The notes beneath the pieces were generated by a model, which was given only the letters and a program-made list of their open reading frames with translations, had not been told where the DNA came from and searched no databases. From Verrucomicrobiota bacterium (lineage in GTDB: Bacteria; Verrucomicrobiota; Verrucomicrobiia; JABWAM01), in assembly GCA_023269615.1 (NCBI GenBank), contig JAHFSY010000047.1, positions 1-34,079 on the forward strand: 34,079 nt of DNA, written 5' to 3'. Positions 33,899-34,079 of this stretch are shown piece by piece. Each line of letters starts with the position of its first letter. The stretch's first letter is position 1. A program made the translations under genes and the position numbers.

Positions 33899-34079
33899 TC
33901 ACTCCCCCGTCCGCACTCCCAACCGCCTCCAGATCGAAGGCAGATGCCCGCCGCTCATCGCGCGAATCCTCTTCGCGTTCTCCACCGTCATCACGCTGCC
34001 CACCGGCGCAATCCGCTCCACCGAATCCGTCGCGCGCACAATGGAGGTCGAAGTCGCCGACGCCCCCGCGCCGGCCTTC
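33899..34079 (-). CDS. Partial gene upstream of rsmH, not recognised
   Basis: A frame enters from the right edge and stops with TGA at 33899-33901. About 59 codons are visible, ending VGSVMTVENAKRIRAMSGGH then LPSIWRRLGVRTGE. This does not look like the C-terminus of MraZ, the usual neighbour of rsmH. An Ala/Ser/Thr-rich stretch precedes it. It is on the same strand as the dcw cluster and 28 bp from rsmH, so it is probably co-transcribed. Function unknown; the call as coding rests on its open frame and position. Confidence 0.5.
   Translation of the reverse strand, partial: KAGAGASATSTSIVRATDSVERIAPVGSVMTVENAKRIRAMSGGHLPSIWRRLGVRTGE

Noticed and set aside
1..34079. tRNA, rRNA or CRISPR array
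   Set aside because: Looked for cloverleaf-like and repeat-spacer patterns in the intergenic gaps and saw none.

Overview
The window is a GC-rich bacterial chromosome segment that most resembles a member of the Verrucomicrobia or the wider PVC group. The pointers are a large division and cell-wall (dcw) cluster in which MurC and MurB are one protein, a divergent FtsZ that keeps a canonical C-terminal tail, a pseudopilin of the 'prepilin N-terminal + H..DG' type next to a GntR-headed/LacI-type regulator, and a retron-type reverse transcriptase like those I associate with Planctomycetes and Verrucomicrobia. The assignment is by recognition, not by a search.

Layout. 1-2206 (+): end of a probable antitoxin, a VapC-like PIN toxin, and argS. 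2225-7033 (-): a secreted beta-propeller-like protein, an ABC-2 type ATPase without a visible permease, and two tandem paralogous SGNH hydrolases, one of which has lost its catalytic Ser and His. 7034-7574: remnants only (a short CvfB-like winged-helix fragment on the minus strand and the C-terminus of an IS4-type transposase on the plus strand). 7575-9418 (-): a pseudopilin and a regulator. 9419-10033: debris containing a RAYT (REP-associated transposase) fragment and a strong nested inverted repeat. 10034-11125 (-): a retron, consisting of a reverse transcriptase with the retron hallmarks NAXXH, YADD and VTG and, just upstream on the same strand, a structured region with msr-like hairpins and a perfect 34-nt palindrome as candidate msd. 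11262-14629 (+): succinate dehydrogenase operon sdhCAB behind a near-consensus promoter. 14637-15032 (-): a small TPR protein convergent with sdhB.

15041-34079 (-): the dcw cluster, read from high to low coordinates as [unrecognised partial gene]-rsmH-ftsL-ftsI-murE-murF-mraY-murD-lysM-ftsW-murG-murC/murB-ddl-ftsQ-ftsA-ftsZ. Many junctions overlap by 4-13 nt (ATGA or GTGA overlaps), which indicates translational coupling. Together these genes make the UDP-MurNAc-pentapeptide (the MurE motif DNPR predicts meso-diaminopimelate), load it on lipid carrier (MraY, MurG), polymerise and crosslink it at the septum (FtsW, FtsI) and build the divisome (FtsL, FtsQ, FtsA, FtsZ). A LysM protein sits inside the cluster.

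The most interesting item is the compact retron at 10034-11125, whose predicted non-coding RNA and apparent lack of an effector gene deserve follow-up. Next are the catalytically dead SGNH paralogue and the RAYT/REP remnant beside the retron. I saw no tRNA, rRNA or CRISPR array.
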